A stretch of 64,000 nt of DNA from Effrenium voratum (GCA_963377175.1 CAUJNA010001735.1:1-64000), one strand, 5' to 3'; counted from the first letter of the stretch, positions 32,780 through 44,100 are shown. The notes: generated by a model from the letters alone, not told the origin. Translations and numbers: made by a program.

Positions 32780-33568
32780 GTGGGCGCCTCAGCGCCTCAG
32801 CGCCTCAGCGCCATTGCACCTCTGAGCTGGGGTTTATGCCTCCTTTTGCGCAGGGCTCCTTAAAATAAATTCATTTTGCAACCACTTGAAACATGTGGCT
32901 TATTCCTGCAAACTGAAGGGAAACCACCATTTACAAGGCAATGTTTGGGTGTATAATGTAAGTATCCCTGTTTTGGCTACATATCTCGTATTTGATAAGA
33001 CATATGGCTGGTTTCCTTTTGGCTTCCCTTTGAATGCTACAAAGGGGATCCATGATTTTGGGAACTTAGATAGTTCGGCGGCAGGGGCACGCCCGCAGGA
33101 GCTACCTGAAGGACTCCGAATGCGACCGCGTCAGTACTTGATCACTACCCAGCGCTTATCCAGGGGAAACAATTGGAGTTTGATTTTGATAAGAGGGTCT
33201 GGGATCAGATGGACAGCGGCTATTTGTTTATCCCCTTTTGTTTGGTCGTCTGTCAGGCCACACATTGGCTTGGCTTTCGCTTGGGGAAACCATGATGTAA
33301 AAAACCTAGAGGTAGCCATGCCTGGGTTGCCTGCTAGAGTGGCAACAGGAAACACTGGGCAACCCTGCCGTCAGCACAAATAATTCGTTTGGGGGTGCGG
33401 GACCCTGCCACCAATTGACATGAAACCTGACAGGGGCTCGCTTTAACAGCAACATGGTCTTCCAGGACCCCGGTCAGGTTCCATGTTACTGTACTTGGTG
33501 GAAGGGTAATTACTTGGATTGCAGTAGCTGGCTGGTCGGAGAGGGCCACAAGTTTCCCAGCCGCTCAG

Positions 33569-33612
33569 GTGCTTGCACGCCATGTCGGTGTGGCGTGTCC
33601 TGGATCGATACG
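33569..33612 (+). CDS. GTPase exon 14: HAMSVWRVLDRY
   Basis: Acceptor CCGCTCAG. Completes PDW-CLHAMSVWRVLDRY and ends phase 1 at GC donor GCCGCC. Matches the SVW..L helix of VLIG proteins. Confidence 0.75.
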
Positions 33613-33690
33613 GCCGCCTGCTCAGTTGGGGGGCACGCGCATCACGCGAATCCCGGTGAGGCTTGCAAAGCGTTTTGGAGAAGGGGACAT

Positions 33691-33794
33691 GGTTGTTGTT
33701 GGGAAACATTTTACATTTTTGCTTATTGTGGTTTAGTGAGAAATCCCCACTTAAGTGCTAAAATTTAAGTTTTTGCTCCCCTTCCAACGTCAAC
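33691..33794 (+). mobile_element. Element J1 (family J)
   Basis: GGTTGTTGTTGGGAAACATT ... CCTTCCAACGTCAACC. Core GCTTATTGTGGTTTAGTG. Confidence 0.8.
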
Positions 33795-34296
33795 CAAGGC
33801 ATGCCCACAAGTATCCAAGTCCTACCAAAAAGGAGCCGAACTTCACTTCAGTGAGCTGGCTGACCAGGGATGCGTGGATGCACAAAGGAGCAAAGGATGG
33901 CGGCTTTTCATTGCACTAGCAAACAAGCAAATGAGCAAGCAGAAGGTTTGCAAGCAGGCAATGGAACTTTACGGGTTTTGAGAGGTTTCGGCTAGGGGAT
34001 GGTTGCCAGCTTGCATGGCCTCAAGGCAATCTTATCGCCAGGGCATTGCCCTTTTCCTATTTCTCTGTGCAATCCAAACTTTACGCGTAACTGCTGGCAC
34101 TACTTGCCGGGCCTTTCGTTGGGAAGTTCCATTCACAAGCAAGTGGGCTCAAGTCAGGTTGCCCCATCGTGGCTTCCCTCTGACCTCGCTATCCACTCAA
34201 GCATTTTCCACAAGAATCTCCGCTTCGTCACGAAAACCCTTGCTACTTTTTGGGAGGTACCTGGGGACCCGCTCTCCCACTCTGGGCTTCATGTAG

Positions 34297-34370
34297 GTCC
34301 CAACTTGCTGCACTACAAAACCATCCAAGAGATCGAGATGCAGCGAGAGCTCGAGGAGAAGCTCGCCGAA
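34297..34370 (+). CDS. GTPase exon 15: LLHYKTIQEIEMQREL
   Basis: Acceptor CATGTAG. Encodes GPNLLHYKTIQEIEMQRE then LEEKLAE. GT donor GTGAGT is a full consensus, phase 0 out. One of the family's most recognisable segments. Confidence 0.8.
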
Positions 34371-34615
34371 GTGAGTTGCTCGAATCGAACGCCCTCTGGC
34401 CTTGGGGAATTTGAGGTAAGTCCTCAATAACCGTTAAACAGTAGCCGTATGCCAGCGACCCGTTGCCAGTTTTCCAACCATCAGTCAACTGCAGCCGGGG
34501 AAATTCAGTGACCCAAGTTCAGCGATCCATTTTTTTCACCCAGCCGAAAGGAGACAAACCATCCGAAAAACGTCCCGTGACCCGTGCTTAATCTTGGACC
34601 TAACTTCGACGCCAG

Positions 34616-34681
34616 GAGTCGGCCAAGCAGATCTCCGCACAGCTGGTGCGGGGCAAGGGCGGCCTGGCGGAGGAGTGCCAG
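34616..34681 (+). CDS. GTPase exon 16: start of helical tail
   Basis: Encodes ESAKQISAQLVRGKGGLAEE then CQ. Acceptor GACGCCAG, GC donor GCGCGA. The preceding 245-bp intron is the shortest in the model. Confidence 0.7.
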
Positions 34682-34745
34682 GCGCGAATCCCCGCGAGCC
34701 CAGGTCAAAGCGACCGAAAAGATCTTCCATTTGCTGAAATGGGTA

Positions 34746-34835
34746 TGGGTCAAAATTACACCACCAGGGGACCGCCGGTTTTAGTCCTTGGTTCCATTTG
34801 CCAGGGTTCCATTTTGGGTACCTAATTTTGACCCA
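34746..34835. mobile_element. Element D2, nested in A4
   Basis: Perfect 13-bp TIR TGGGTCAAAATTA / TAATTTTGACCCA. A CAG acceptor-like triplet follows directly. Confidence 0.8.
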
Positions 34836-34849
34836 CAGCCAAATATTTT

Positions 34850-34966
34850 CTCAGTTGTTCGGTGGCACCTATTATTTTTCCTCTTTTTTTCCGGTGGCTG
34901 CCCCACTACAATTGGTCTTCCCCAAAAAGGGTTCCCTTTTTTTCCCATGGTCACTAAACTACTGAG
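34850..34966. mobile_element. Element H1 (family H), nested in A4
   Basis: CTCAGTTGTTCGGTGGCA ... GGTCTTCCCCAAAAAGGG ... TCACTAAACTACTGAG. Confidence 0.8.
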
Positions 34967-35559
34967 TTTTTGTATTTTCCCTTGTTGGCTTTAAAAGGAA
35001 TGCATCACTACTGGATTTGGATTTGTTTTCCAGGGGTCTTAACTAAATGGAAGATCTCACCTGTGGGTTTCCCGGTGGAAGGGGACCTTCGAAGGGGTGG
35101 GTTACAGGAAGTTCTACAGGAAAGCAGCTTATGTACTAGGGCTCCTTAAAAGAAATTTATTTTGCAACCAATTGAAATATGGCTTTTTCAACACCATTTA
35201 CAAGGCAATGTTCAGGTGTATAATGTAAGGATCCTTGTGCACGGCGTTTTGGGGCCATTTCCTGTGAATTGTCCTATAGCCAAACCCTTTGGGACATGCT
35301 GTGGACATGAACTATTTTAGGGGGTTCATCTGACTAGCGTGCTCCTCCGGATGTATCTGAGATTTTCTGTCTATACATAATGCTGGCAGAATACATTTCG
35401 CACCACCGTTCAGAAATCGATTCCCCAACGTAAATTCCAACAAACGAACGGAGCATGATTTTGTCCATCCACATTATTTTGAAAGCGGTTAATCTTTTTT
35501 ACAGGTCAACTGAGCTTTACTTGCACCCCCCCCCCCCACACTTTTCCGCTTTGTCAACC

Positions 35560-35617
35560 ATGTCCAAAGTCCCAAGGTCCAAAAAGCAGTTGGGAGGGTT
35601 GCTGGTTGGGGATCCGA
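35560..35617. mobile_element. Element K1 (family K, partial)
   Basis: CCATGTCCAAAGTCCCAAGG and AAAAAGCAGTTGGGAGGGTT then GCTGG. Confidence 0.55.
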
Positions 35618-36344
35618 CTGGAATTGGTTCGGAGGTTCTCCATTGCAGGGTTTGGGATCTGCATTGGAGGGGTCATGACCTTTAGTGTGGAACTAATATT
35701 ACTTTGTTTGCAGATTAGTTAGAACCTCTCCATGCCTCTAGACAATAAAGTTCCCCACAGCATCATTTTGTCGATGTCTGAGACGAAAGGTGTGACGTAT
35801 CGTGCAAGGCGTGGGTCCCACGCAAATGAATTGGCATGGAACCGCGGCAAAGGGCGCAAAAGGAGAATATTGTTGGGTTTGTTTCATGTGAATCTGTAGG
35901 GAAGCCCCTTGTTAGAAAAGCACAAACAGCGCAAGATGTTTCAGGGTACCTTTCGGGTCATGACCCCTCCAACGCAGACCCCAGGACCCTCCAATGCAGA
36001 ACCCCAACTTTTCAAGGGCAAACCACTTTAAGTAGATCATAATAACCATGGAGATAAGTGGGGTATCCTTGGTTAGTCCCCTTTCCCTGGCTATATCCTG
36101 CATTTGTAGTTCAATTGTCTCGGCTATAACATGTTCCAACCACCCAAGTAACCCCATTTCAATTGTTTAGGCTGTCTTATTATTATTGTTATCGTCATTG
36201 TTATTAATACATTTTGTGTGTAGTTGTTTCTCGTTCCCATGTTGTGTATGTTTGTGTTGATTGTATTGTTCATCCATTATTGTGTTATTTTGTTTTATAG
36301 ACTATTAGTAGCAGATGTAGTTTACCTATTATATGCTCTTAGTA

Positions 36345-36510
36345 AGAGTAGTAGCAGTAGTAGTAGTAGTAGTCGTAGTAGTAGTCGTAGTAGTAGTAGT
36401 AGCACTAGTAGTTGTAGTAGTCGTAGTATTTGTAGTAGTAGTAGCAGTAGCAGTAGCAGTAGCAGTAGCAGTAGCAGTAGCAGTAGTAGTAGTAGTAGTA
36501 GTAGTAGTTG
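36345..36510. repeat. AGT trinucleotide repeat
   Basis: About 55 AGT/AGC triplets. The long poly-Ser and poly-Val frames are artefacts. Confidence 0.98.
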
Positions 36511-36709
36511 AATGTGTCGGTTGTTGTTTAATATATTGTCTTGATTTATCCATTTGCGTTTTTGTGTTATTCACGTTTGTTGTTTGTCATTTATGTATTG
36601 TTCATGGTATTCGATATGTATCTTTGTTATTTGGTTATGTATGTGTTCATAGTTTATGTTCTTATCATTATGGTTTTACTAATGTTAGTTGTTAGTATTA
36701 TTCGTAGTG

Positions 36710-36806
36710 GTAGTAGTGGAAGTGATTGTAGTGGTAGTAATAGTGATAGTGATAGTGGTACTGGTGCTGGTGCTGGTGCTGGTGGTGGTGGTGGTGGTGC
36801 TGGTGG

Positions 36807-36837
<31 letters not shown>

Positions 36838-36850
36838 GGTGGTGGTGGTA
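36710..36850. repeat. GGT/GCT trinucleotide repeat
   Basis: AGTGGT grading into GGTGCT and then GGT units, 200 bp from the AGT tract. Same intron (16). Confidence 0.98.
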
Positions 36851-37162
36851 GTGTTATTCTTTCCCCCTCCACATACCATCTCTTTTAGGGTATGACGTCA
36901 ACTGACTAACAAGGATGGTCTTCCCTCCTTCTGGACCTCTGGCATGGAACTCAGAGGGTCCCTTTTCCAGAAAAATGGTGCAGGACCCCGAAACGTCAGG
37001 TTCCATGGCAACGTGGATGGGTAACCCCTCCAAAAAAAACAGAAGGGCCGCTCAGTACCGCGTTTTTTCACCGTTTGTTTATTGCACATCGCATCCCCAC
37101 CGGCCTCTCTCTCCCCACAAACGTCGCCTTGCGGCGTTTTTTGGATTCGCTTCGGGAGAGAG

Positions 37163-37230
37163 GCGCTGCTGGCCACCTTTAAGAAGCGCCTCAGCGAGGA
37201 GAGTGGGGACAAGGTGGACAGCGAGTTCAG
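37163..37230 (+). CDS. GTPase exon 17: helical
   Basis: Encodes ALLATFKKRLSEESGDKVDS then EF. Acceptor GGAGAG, GC donor, phase 2 out. Charged helix. Confidence 0.7.
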
Positions 37231-37713
37231 GCGGGCGGGGGCTTGCAGTGCGGTTTCCGCGCGCATCGAGTTGGGGATCTGGTTTTTCTTGGGAGTATTT
37301 TTTGACCCCATATGAAGCAACCAACCCCATTTTATGAATAGGGAGTGGATGTTGGCTATTGTTGACCCCATGTGAATCAACCAGTATATTTTTATTGGAG
37401 GGTGGTTTTTGGCCCCTCCAACAGTGGCCTGGTTCCAACCGCTAAACCCAGGACACCCCCCGTTCGTTGGCAAGTCAGGGTTTGGGGTTCCATGTTCCGC
37501 GGAAAAATGGTTCTCAAGGTAAATGTTGGTGGTCTAAAAAGGAAACCAGTAGTAAAGCCGCAGTTTTGAGAGTTTCCAAAAGGACACCCCAATACCCCGA
37601 ATTCTAGCAGGGCCAAAGACTTGAGCCCATCGGATCCATCGCTCTGCCTGGAGGCCTCGATTGGACCAGCCAAAACAAAGAACCGCAGCCAAGCACCAAA
37701 TGGGTATTACGGT

Positions 37714-37809
37714 ATGGGTCAAAATCAAAGCACCGGGAATTGAACTGCAGGTTTTGGTCCATGTTTCCATTTGGGGTTCCATTTGGGGGATTCCGATTTT
37801 TGACAACCA
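37714..37809. mobile_element. Element D3
   Basis: ATGGGTCAAAATCAAAGC ... TTTCCATTTGGGGTTCC ... GATTTTTGACAACCA. Confidence 0.7.
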
Positions 37810-38191
37810 CAGCCAAAATGACCAACAACCACCAAGCCCAAACCTCGGCAAGCAAGCAGCCAAACGACCAGCCGACCAAGCAAACAACCAAGCAACCACA
37901 ACAGCAACACAACCCATGGCGGTTTCGGCATAAACTAAGAGACAAGAGCATCCTGATTTTGTGCCTGCCTGGGTGTGCCTTTCGTTCCTGTTCTGTCGCT
38001 TCAGAGGAAAGCCAATTGGGCAGCCCACCATTTTGGGGGGGGAGGGGTCCGATTCCCCCCCCCAAAAAAAAAAGAAAAGAGAAAAAAGCCAACAAGCCAA
38101 GAAAGCAAACAAACAAACAAAAAAAGACAGGCCCCCCGGGGGTTGCGTCTCCTTGGGTATGTTTTGGCCCGAGCGACTCAAGCCGCGGAAG

Positions 38192-38261
38192 GTCTTCCCT
38201 GCAAGCGATCCTCGAGAGCTTCGACAAGCGCGCCAAAGCGGAGCTGGAGCGCACGCTCAAG
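38192..38261 (+). CDS. GTPase exon 18: helical
   Basis: Completes ..FRSSLQAILESFDKRAKAE then LERTLK. Acceptor GCGGAAG, GC donor GCGCGA, phase 0 out. Phase with exon 17 resolves an otherwise ambiguous acceptor. Confidence 0.7.
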
Positions 38262-38293
38262 GCGCGAGTTTTTTTATTGGCAAGGGGCCAAAG

Positions 38294-38424
38294 CAGGGTT
38301 GTGGGATCAAGGGGTTTCTCCAACCACTTCTGTGATACAAGGGAATCCCCCTTTATATGCACAAAATAGTCTTTGGGAAGCCCTTTCTGTTGTATCACAG
38401 AAGTGGTCATTCCCCACAGCCCTG
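38294..38424. mobile_element. Element F2
   Basis: Same length as F1 and nearly identical apart from a short block after the first stem arm. The youngest-looking pair in the window. Confidence 0.85.
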
Positions 38425-38477
38425 GGCCAAAGGGAATTGGGGGGGGGGGGGGCGAGTGTTTGAGGGGCGCCATAAAG

Positions 38478-38510
38478 GATACCCTTATTCTAACCTCTAG
38501 AGGACCAAGT
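38478..38510. mobile_element. Element C fragment
   Basis: GATACCCTTATTCTAACCTC and AGAGGACC only: the right third of a family C copy. Confidence 0.6.
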
Positions 38511-38698
38511 TGGGGATATGGGTCAAAATGAATCACCAGGAATTGGATTGATAATACACCCCCATTTATTGTAGGGGTGTCCCTGGTTTTAGCTTGTTTC
38601 TGGCAGGCATGAATCTCTCAAACGAACAAAACCACCAGGCCCTCAGCGAGTTTTGGTTCCGGCCCGCGGGAATCCACAAAAAGTACACCAAGGCTTTG

Positions 38699-38807
38699 GT
38701 GCATTTTGCCAAGGGATGTTAGGACTGAACACCTTTTTGCCAAATGGGTTTTCCGTATCAAGCCACTAAAAGTCAAACGTTTAGCAGGGGAGCAGAAAGC
38801 AACCGAG
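38699..38807 (+). mobile_element. Introner B3
   Basis: GTGCATTTTGCCAAGGGATG ... TTTAGCAGGGGAGCAGAAAG then CAACCGAG. Confidence 0.8.
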
Positions 38808-39106
38808 AAGGAGCCGCCAAACTATAGGAATTCGAAACGATTCACAGCGGAGCCTTCACCTGGAAAATCCCGAGAAAGGTCTTTGAATTTCTGTACGCTT
38901 CGCATGTGACTTGCCTCGCAGGCTTTCTATTGTGGCGAGAGCTTTCACCATTTGGTTTTAAGAAACCTCTTGCGAGGTAAAACAGGGGGGGGTGATCAAA
39001 AGGTCCTTGACCATTGGGGAGGGAACACCACGAAAAAGATGAGATATCTCAACCACATGGGCAAAGTTTTGCCCAAAAGCTGGGGGCCCCGAAATGGCAG
39101 ATAAAC

Positions 39107-39214
39107 CAGGTCCAGTAGTGCACTTGTACCCTTTTTTGGGAGAGGGTTCCCCTACTCAAATAGACTACAGAAAAAAGGGTACCCTTCTTCTAACCTCTCT
39201 ACTGGAGGACCTGG
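39107..39214. mobile_element. Element C2
   Basis: CCAGGTCC / GGACCTGG ends; both changed in step, which keeps pairing. Same core as C1. Confidence 0.8.
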
Positions 39215-40440
39215 TTAAGATCACCCCGCCAAAAAAAAGCACAAAAAAAGCCGAGCTCCAGCTTGGAGGCCAGACGCTCCAAGCTGCCTGAAGCGCAGAA
39301 GGAGAGATGCCCGGACGGTGCTGCTTCTGTTGGGGGCAGTGGGGGGGAATCCATTGCGACCCGTGTCGGCGAACTCGGGAGCGCTGATTTGGGGTTAGGC
39401 GATTTATTCTATTTATCTCATGCTCTCTGGACATGCTTGTGGACAGCCGGGTTTGGGGTTACCACAGTGATACCGAGATGATTTGCAGGAGTCACTCACC
39501 TTGACATGACTTGATCATTTTCTTTTTTCCCGAGGTCAACAAGAACGAGGTCTTTGTCAGCTGGTCCTCTTTCATGTTTTTTTTTGAAGGGCGACATGGG
39601 TCAACGGCTTGGGGTCCTTCGCGGAGACCTTTGGAAGATCTTTCCGGGTTGACTCGGGGAAGCCTTGTGTGAGATGCTTGGGGCAACCTGCGGTGGTTTT
39701 CTGCATGGCTTTCCAGAAGCCATCTCTGTTTGCCAGCTGGTTTCTCTCAACCCTTGGTTTTGTTCAGTGGCTCAAAGCGATGGAACGCGCTGGCGGCTTG
39801 CAGAGATCAGACATTCGATGTGAAGAGCCAGCCTTTGGGATGTCATTGGGATTTTTAGAGTGTTGGGAAGGTAACAGTGCTGTTACCCTAGATGGAAGGA
39901 GCACCCATTGCATAAGCGGATCCAACTTTAGAGCACACACCTTCAGGCCTGTACTTCCTTTGAGTTTAGGCCTTGGAGTCTGTTTCCTCCAGGGTGGGGA
40001 TGTCTTGAAATTGGACGTGACGCACCTTTCATCTCCAGGTCCGTTGGTTGAAGTTGCGTGTGTCTGAGCGCAACAGGAGGAGGCAAAGAAGAAGCTATCA
40101 ACTCCTATCGAGTACCAGGACTGGCAAGGGGCATAGGGCGGTGTTCCTTGTGACGCGCGTGTGCCTGAGCCCGAAAAAGACCATCCCCACTGGTTCGTTC
40201 CCGAAACCGGTGGTTGAGGGGTTGTTGGCAACCCTCTTGTTTCAACATCTTTAAGTTGCTGTTTCTCGGCAGGGAATAAGGGAATGACCCCTACAAGCCA
40301 CCCCCTATAGTTTCCTTTAAGTGAATGCCCCAAGCGGTTCATTCCCAAGACCCGGACTCGGTTTTTCCCTACCAATCGCACCAAGTTAAGTCACTGTTGA
40401 AACAACCTCTTGGCTTTTCAAAGGGGCCGGGATTTGGCCT
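39215..40440. other. Intron 18 interior, no exon defended
   Basis: Unique sequence between C2 and the TA tract. Coding-like words occur but none has a phase-compatible acceptor and donor pair. Confidence 0.4.
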
Positions 40441-40543
40441 TTGTATGTTTCACAGGGGTCATTGCGAGAATGTCACTGCAACACAAATGCATCAATATAT
40501 TTGATATGTATACAACATATACAATATGTTCAATATAGTTTTG

Positions 40544-40566
40544 GTAATATATATATATATATATAC
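40544..40566. repeat. TA microsatellite
   Basis: (TA)n followed by TGTG and CATA words, in intron 18. Confidence 0.9.
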
Positions 40567-40870
40567 ATGTGTGTGTGCATATGTATATTTAACATGTGTC
40601 CCCACCCTGTACAAGTTTCTTCTCAATGAATGGGTTACTTGCGAGCTCCATGGGTTTGGTCCAAGTTTTGCTGGCACTGTCTCGCACAGCCCACGTGGGG
40701 GCTGAACATTGCTCATTGACCGAAAGGGACATTGCTGGTTCATCCGAATGTGGGTGAGGTTTTGCTTTTTCCGGACACCACCCTTGAAGGGTGCCGAGAA
40801 AAGTGGCGCGATTCGCGGAAACGCCTTCGTGGCGCTCGCGCGCGCGCGCGTTTGCGTGCGTTTGCGCCAG

Positions 40871-40981
40871 GGGGAGCTGACGCGGTACACCTGGTCTCTG
40901 TGCCTGGCCGATGCGGTGGACCGAGACCAGCTGAGAGCGCTGAAGGTGCACTTCAAGAATACCATCGAGCAGCTGTGGCAG
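40871..40981 (+). CDS. GTPase exon 19: longest tail exon
   Basis: Thirty-seven codons: GELTRYTWSLCLADAVDRDQ then LRALKVHFKNTIEQLWQ. Acceptor TTGCGCCAG, GC donor GCGCCG. The last 16 bases plus donor are duplicated at 41092 beyond a G-rich tract. Confidence 0.75.
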
Positions 40982-40984
40982 GCG

Positions 40985-41110
40985 CCGTGGGGTTGGGGGG
41001 AGGGTTGCGGGGGGTTTGGGGGGGCGGTGGTTTGGGGGGGTTTGGGGGGGGGGTTTGGTTGGTTGGGGTGGGGGGGTTTGGGGGGGGGGGGCGAGCAGCT
41101 GTGGCAGGCA
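40985..41110. repeat. G-rich tract with duplicated exon end
   Basis: About 110 bp of G-runs separated by T and TTT, strongly G-quadruplex-prone. It is flanked by exact 18-bp direct repeats CGAGCAGCTGTGGCAGGC (40966 and 41092), which comprise the exon 19 end and its GC donor. Confidence 0.9.
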
Positions 41111-42120
41111 CTTTTAACTGGCACGGAGTGAACGGGGTGTTAGGGGGGGGAGGAAACGGTGGAAGTTGGGGGAGGATGTTTGGGTGGATTTTCGCGAGGT
41201 GGTGTTTTGTATTCGGACTCAGCCCAAGCAGGTTTGCAAGGCTAAAACAGACCCGTGTCGACCTTTTGTTGTCTCAATGTTTGTGTGTGTTGTTCGGAGT
41301 TGTTACTTTTTCAGGCTGGTTTGCTGGGCAGTCAAAGGGAAGCCACGATTCTTCAGGTTCCACCTGTTTGAGGACCTCAAAAAAGGGTTGGTCTGCTTTG
41401 AAGTTTCCCAAGACCAAAAGAGAAGGGGCCTTTCTTCCCGATCCAGTTGGGTTGAAGAACTTGGGCTTTCAATCCAAAGCTGATTCTAGCAGCAAAGTGC
41501 CTGGTTTGCCGTACTTGCACTACTTGTTTGTTGATGCGTATTATACAGATGTTAGTTGTTGCTTGATCTCGGGTCCGCCTTTGCACCACTTCCCTTTAAA
41601 GAGTTGTAAACCGAGGCATCCCTTCATAGGGTTTTCGAGAACGTTTTGGGGGGTCTGTTCAAACAGCTGCGGCAAAAGGCAGCCCAGCTGACGGATTCCC
41701 GTGACCACTGTGTTTGCAGAGGCGATCTCTGTCAAGGCACCTTTTGGTGTCTGGTCGAGTCTCGCGAATTTGGCGGGCAAAAGCTCACTCTGACCTTGGA
41801 AAGATTAAACCTGTCCACACATGGGTGTGAGTCGAAACGAGGAACCAACATGGTGGTTTCCCTTTGTTATTTGTCGCAACCAGTCGTGGCGGAAGTTCTT
41901 CATGTCCCGGGTCTGGAGGGGTGACCCGAAAGAGAGCAATGGTGGACGCCTGCATCAAGCAGGGGCTTATTTGGCTATAGCTCAACAAAAGGTACCAAAA
42001 TGGCATCTTGCTACATGGAACCGAAGACTGAAACCTGCGTAACCCTGGGTCTTTTGTGCGCTTGGCATCGCGTTTCCCAACGCGTTTCCCCCCGTTGCGT
42101 GGAGCCTTGCCCGAAAAGTG

Positions 42121-42232
42121 GCTGTGGGTCAACACCAATGGTACCATTTTGGGGTAGGTGCACCACCCATTTTAGTCTATTTTAGTGGGGATTGGGATGC
42201 TCACTGGGGGTACGGGATTTTGCCCCATGGCC
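42121..42232 (-). mobile_element. Element I2 (opposite orientation)
   Basis: GCTGTGGGTCAACACCAATG ... TTTAGTCTATTTTAGTGGGG ... TTTTGCCCCATGGCC, the reverse complement of I1. Confidence 0.8.
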
Positions 42233-43077
42233 AAGTGTTCCTTCCAACACATCCTCAAATTGGAGGGGGGGATTGTGTCCGCGCGTCCCATGAATTCTTG
42301 ACGAGGTGTTCCAATGGTTCTGTGCCCTGGGCCGTGTTTCTCCCGCTGCCAAAGCGAACATGGGCCAATGTGGCCCATGAGTATTGCCAGGTCCCAAATG
42401 AACTCACTCCCTGAGTTCATGAACTTTAAACTTTTTGGTAAGACCATTTTAGTGGTGAACAGAAAGTTTGAACTTTTTTTGCCCATCAACTCAGGAAGTG
42501 AGTTAAGGACACCTTCCACATGTTTGTAGGTGAGATGAAATCTGGGAAGGGCCAGGCGCCAGCTTTAAACTCGGTGAGTCTGCGTAGAAATCGATGGGTT
42601 CCACCGTGGATGGGTCTTACCCTGGTCATGAGCCCTCCAATGCACCCCCGACCCCTCAGGGGCAGTTGAAAACAACCAGATTTGAGGGCCCAAAAACAAT
42701 CGAGACCCTTAGGGTATTGCTGTTGCCCCAGTTTAGGTCACCTATAAGGGCCCCTCCTCACCCTTCGTTTCCTTGCGAGGGACCTTGGCTCGGCTTGGAA
42801 TGAGTGGAGACGAACCAGTGCCCAACCAATCCAAGCCGCCTTTTTCATGGTTTGATCGGTGGCCATGAGTTTCTGCCAGGATTTGAGAAGCTCAGAATCC
42901 GCCGTTTTGTTTGTTTTGTTTTGCCAATTAGCAAGGATCCATCCTTTTGGAAGTGGGACCTTTCCAACGCCCGACTGATGTTCACATGTCCACAACCCCA
43001 AGTATCCTGAAACGGCCGTCGTGCTGGTAAGGGAGGCTCCACGCTTCTTAGGTCACCAATTAACAAGTACTGCCATA

Positions 43078-43187
43078 CTTCCATTTGGTTAAGAATGTGT
43101 GTTATCTGCCCCTGTTGGTTTTAAAGGGAATCTATCATTGGACATGATTGCTCCATGTTTTCCAGGGGGCGAAAAAGCAAACGGGGG
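43078..43187 (+). mobile_element. Introner A5
   Basis: CTTCCATTTGGTTAAG ... CCCTGTTGGTTTTAAAGGG ... TTTTCCAGGGGGC. The right TIR is eroded. Confidence 0.65.
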
Positions 43188-43225
43188 CTAAGTAGCTTTC
43201 CTTTCAAAGAAAATGCCAACAATTT

Positions 43226-43337
43226 CTCAGTTGTTCAGTGGCACCCTTTTTCCCCTTTTTGGTGGCAGCCCCATTAAAAACGGTCTTCCCCAAAAACGGA
43301 CCCTTTTTTCTTTTTTCCATAGTCACTGAACAGCTGA
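43226..43337. mobile_element. Element H2
   Basis: CTCAGTTGTTCAGTGGCA ... TCACTGAACAGCTGAG ends, H-family core. Confidence 0.8.
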
Positions 43338-43356
43338 GATTTGTTTTCCACGGTGG

Positions 43357-43482
43357 CTAGGTCCCCCAGTGTCCTTTTTACCCTTTTTTTGGGGAGGGTT
43401 CCCCTACTAAAGTGGACTACCAAAAAGAAAACAAGAAACGCAAAGTACCAACTGTTTCCAGCCTCTCTACTGGAGGACCTAG
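43357..43482. mobile_element. Element C3
   Basis: CTAGGTCCCCCAGTG ... CTCTCTACTGGAGGACCTAG. The core is expanded by an A-rich insert. Confidence 0.8.
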
Positions 43483-43538
43483 GGTTGCTTCCATAGGCCC
43501 TCTCACTGAAGCCTTCTCCCCGAAACTGACGGCGGCAG

Positions 43539-43562
43539 GCGGAGGCTTCGCAGAGCATCGCG
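43539..43562 (+). CDS. GTPase micro-exon 20: AEASQSIA
   Basis: Twenty-four bases between GGCGGCAG and GC donor GCGCCT, phase 0. Weak on its own. It is kept because both phases fit its neighbours. Confidence 0.45.
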
Positions 43563-44002
43563 GCGCCTCGGGAGCAAAAAACATCTAAGCCAGAGCTGAT
43601 CTAATTTGCTATATATTAATACACATGTATGTTGCTATTTTATGTTGTTGTAGATTGTTTTCTTCCATTGGTTAATGAATCTGTCGTGGGTCTTTTGGTA
43701 TATACCTCCTGATGGTTTTTTTGGGGGTGCAAAGGGGTCTACTTGGTGCAGGGAAATGACACAATCTGGGCGAGTCAGTCTTGCCGAACAAGAGACCTTT
43801 GGGAAACAAATGAGCCACAATCAAAACCCGGGCAGATGAAGGTTAGCAAGGGACAATGTCCTTGCCATAAATAGCTGCGGATATCCGCCTTCTTAATTCT
43901 TTACATGGTTCCGGGTTGACCATTTTAGTCCCGGGTTTTGGTTGTGACTCAAATGTTTTTTCCCATACCATCGACCTTTCGCTCAGTGGGGAAGAGCAAC
44001 CC

Positions 44003-44100
44003 CTCAGTTGTTCAGTGGCACCAATTCTTTTTCCACCATTTTTTTGGTGGCTGCCCCACTAGCAAAAATGGTCTTCCCCAAAAAGGGTTCCCTTTTAGCC
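44003..44100. mobile_element. Element H3 (right end lost)
   Basis: CTCAGTTGTTCAGTGGCA ... GGTGGCTGCCCCACT ... CCCCAAAAAGGGTTCCC, then the GC-rich island begins. Confidence 0.7.

Larger units (their letters stand above)
34720..35057 (+). mobile_element. Introner A4, carrying nested D2 and H1
   Basis: The 13-bp TIR AGATCTTCCATTT is matched by AAATGGAAGATCT. At 338 bp it is too long for the family. It contains complete D2 (34746-34835) and H1 (34850-34966); without them it would be about 131 bp. Confidence 0.75.

Noticed and set aside
36224..36888. Long poly-Ser, poly-Val, poly-Thr and poly-Pro frames on both strands
   Set aside because: They are translations of AGT and GGT trinucleotide repeats, with no flanking coding character.
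41660..41700. Possible micro-exon LRQK between exons 19 and 20
   Set aside because: Only 12 bp with a GC donor; phase fits but evidence is too thin.
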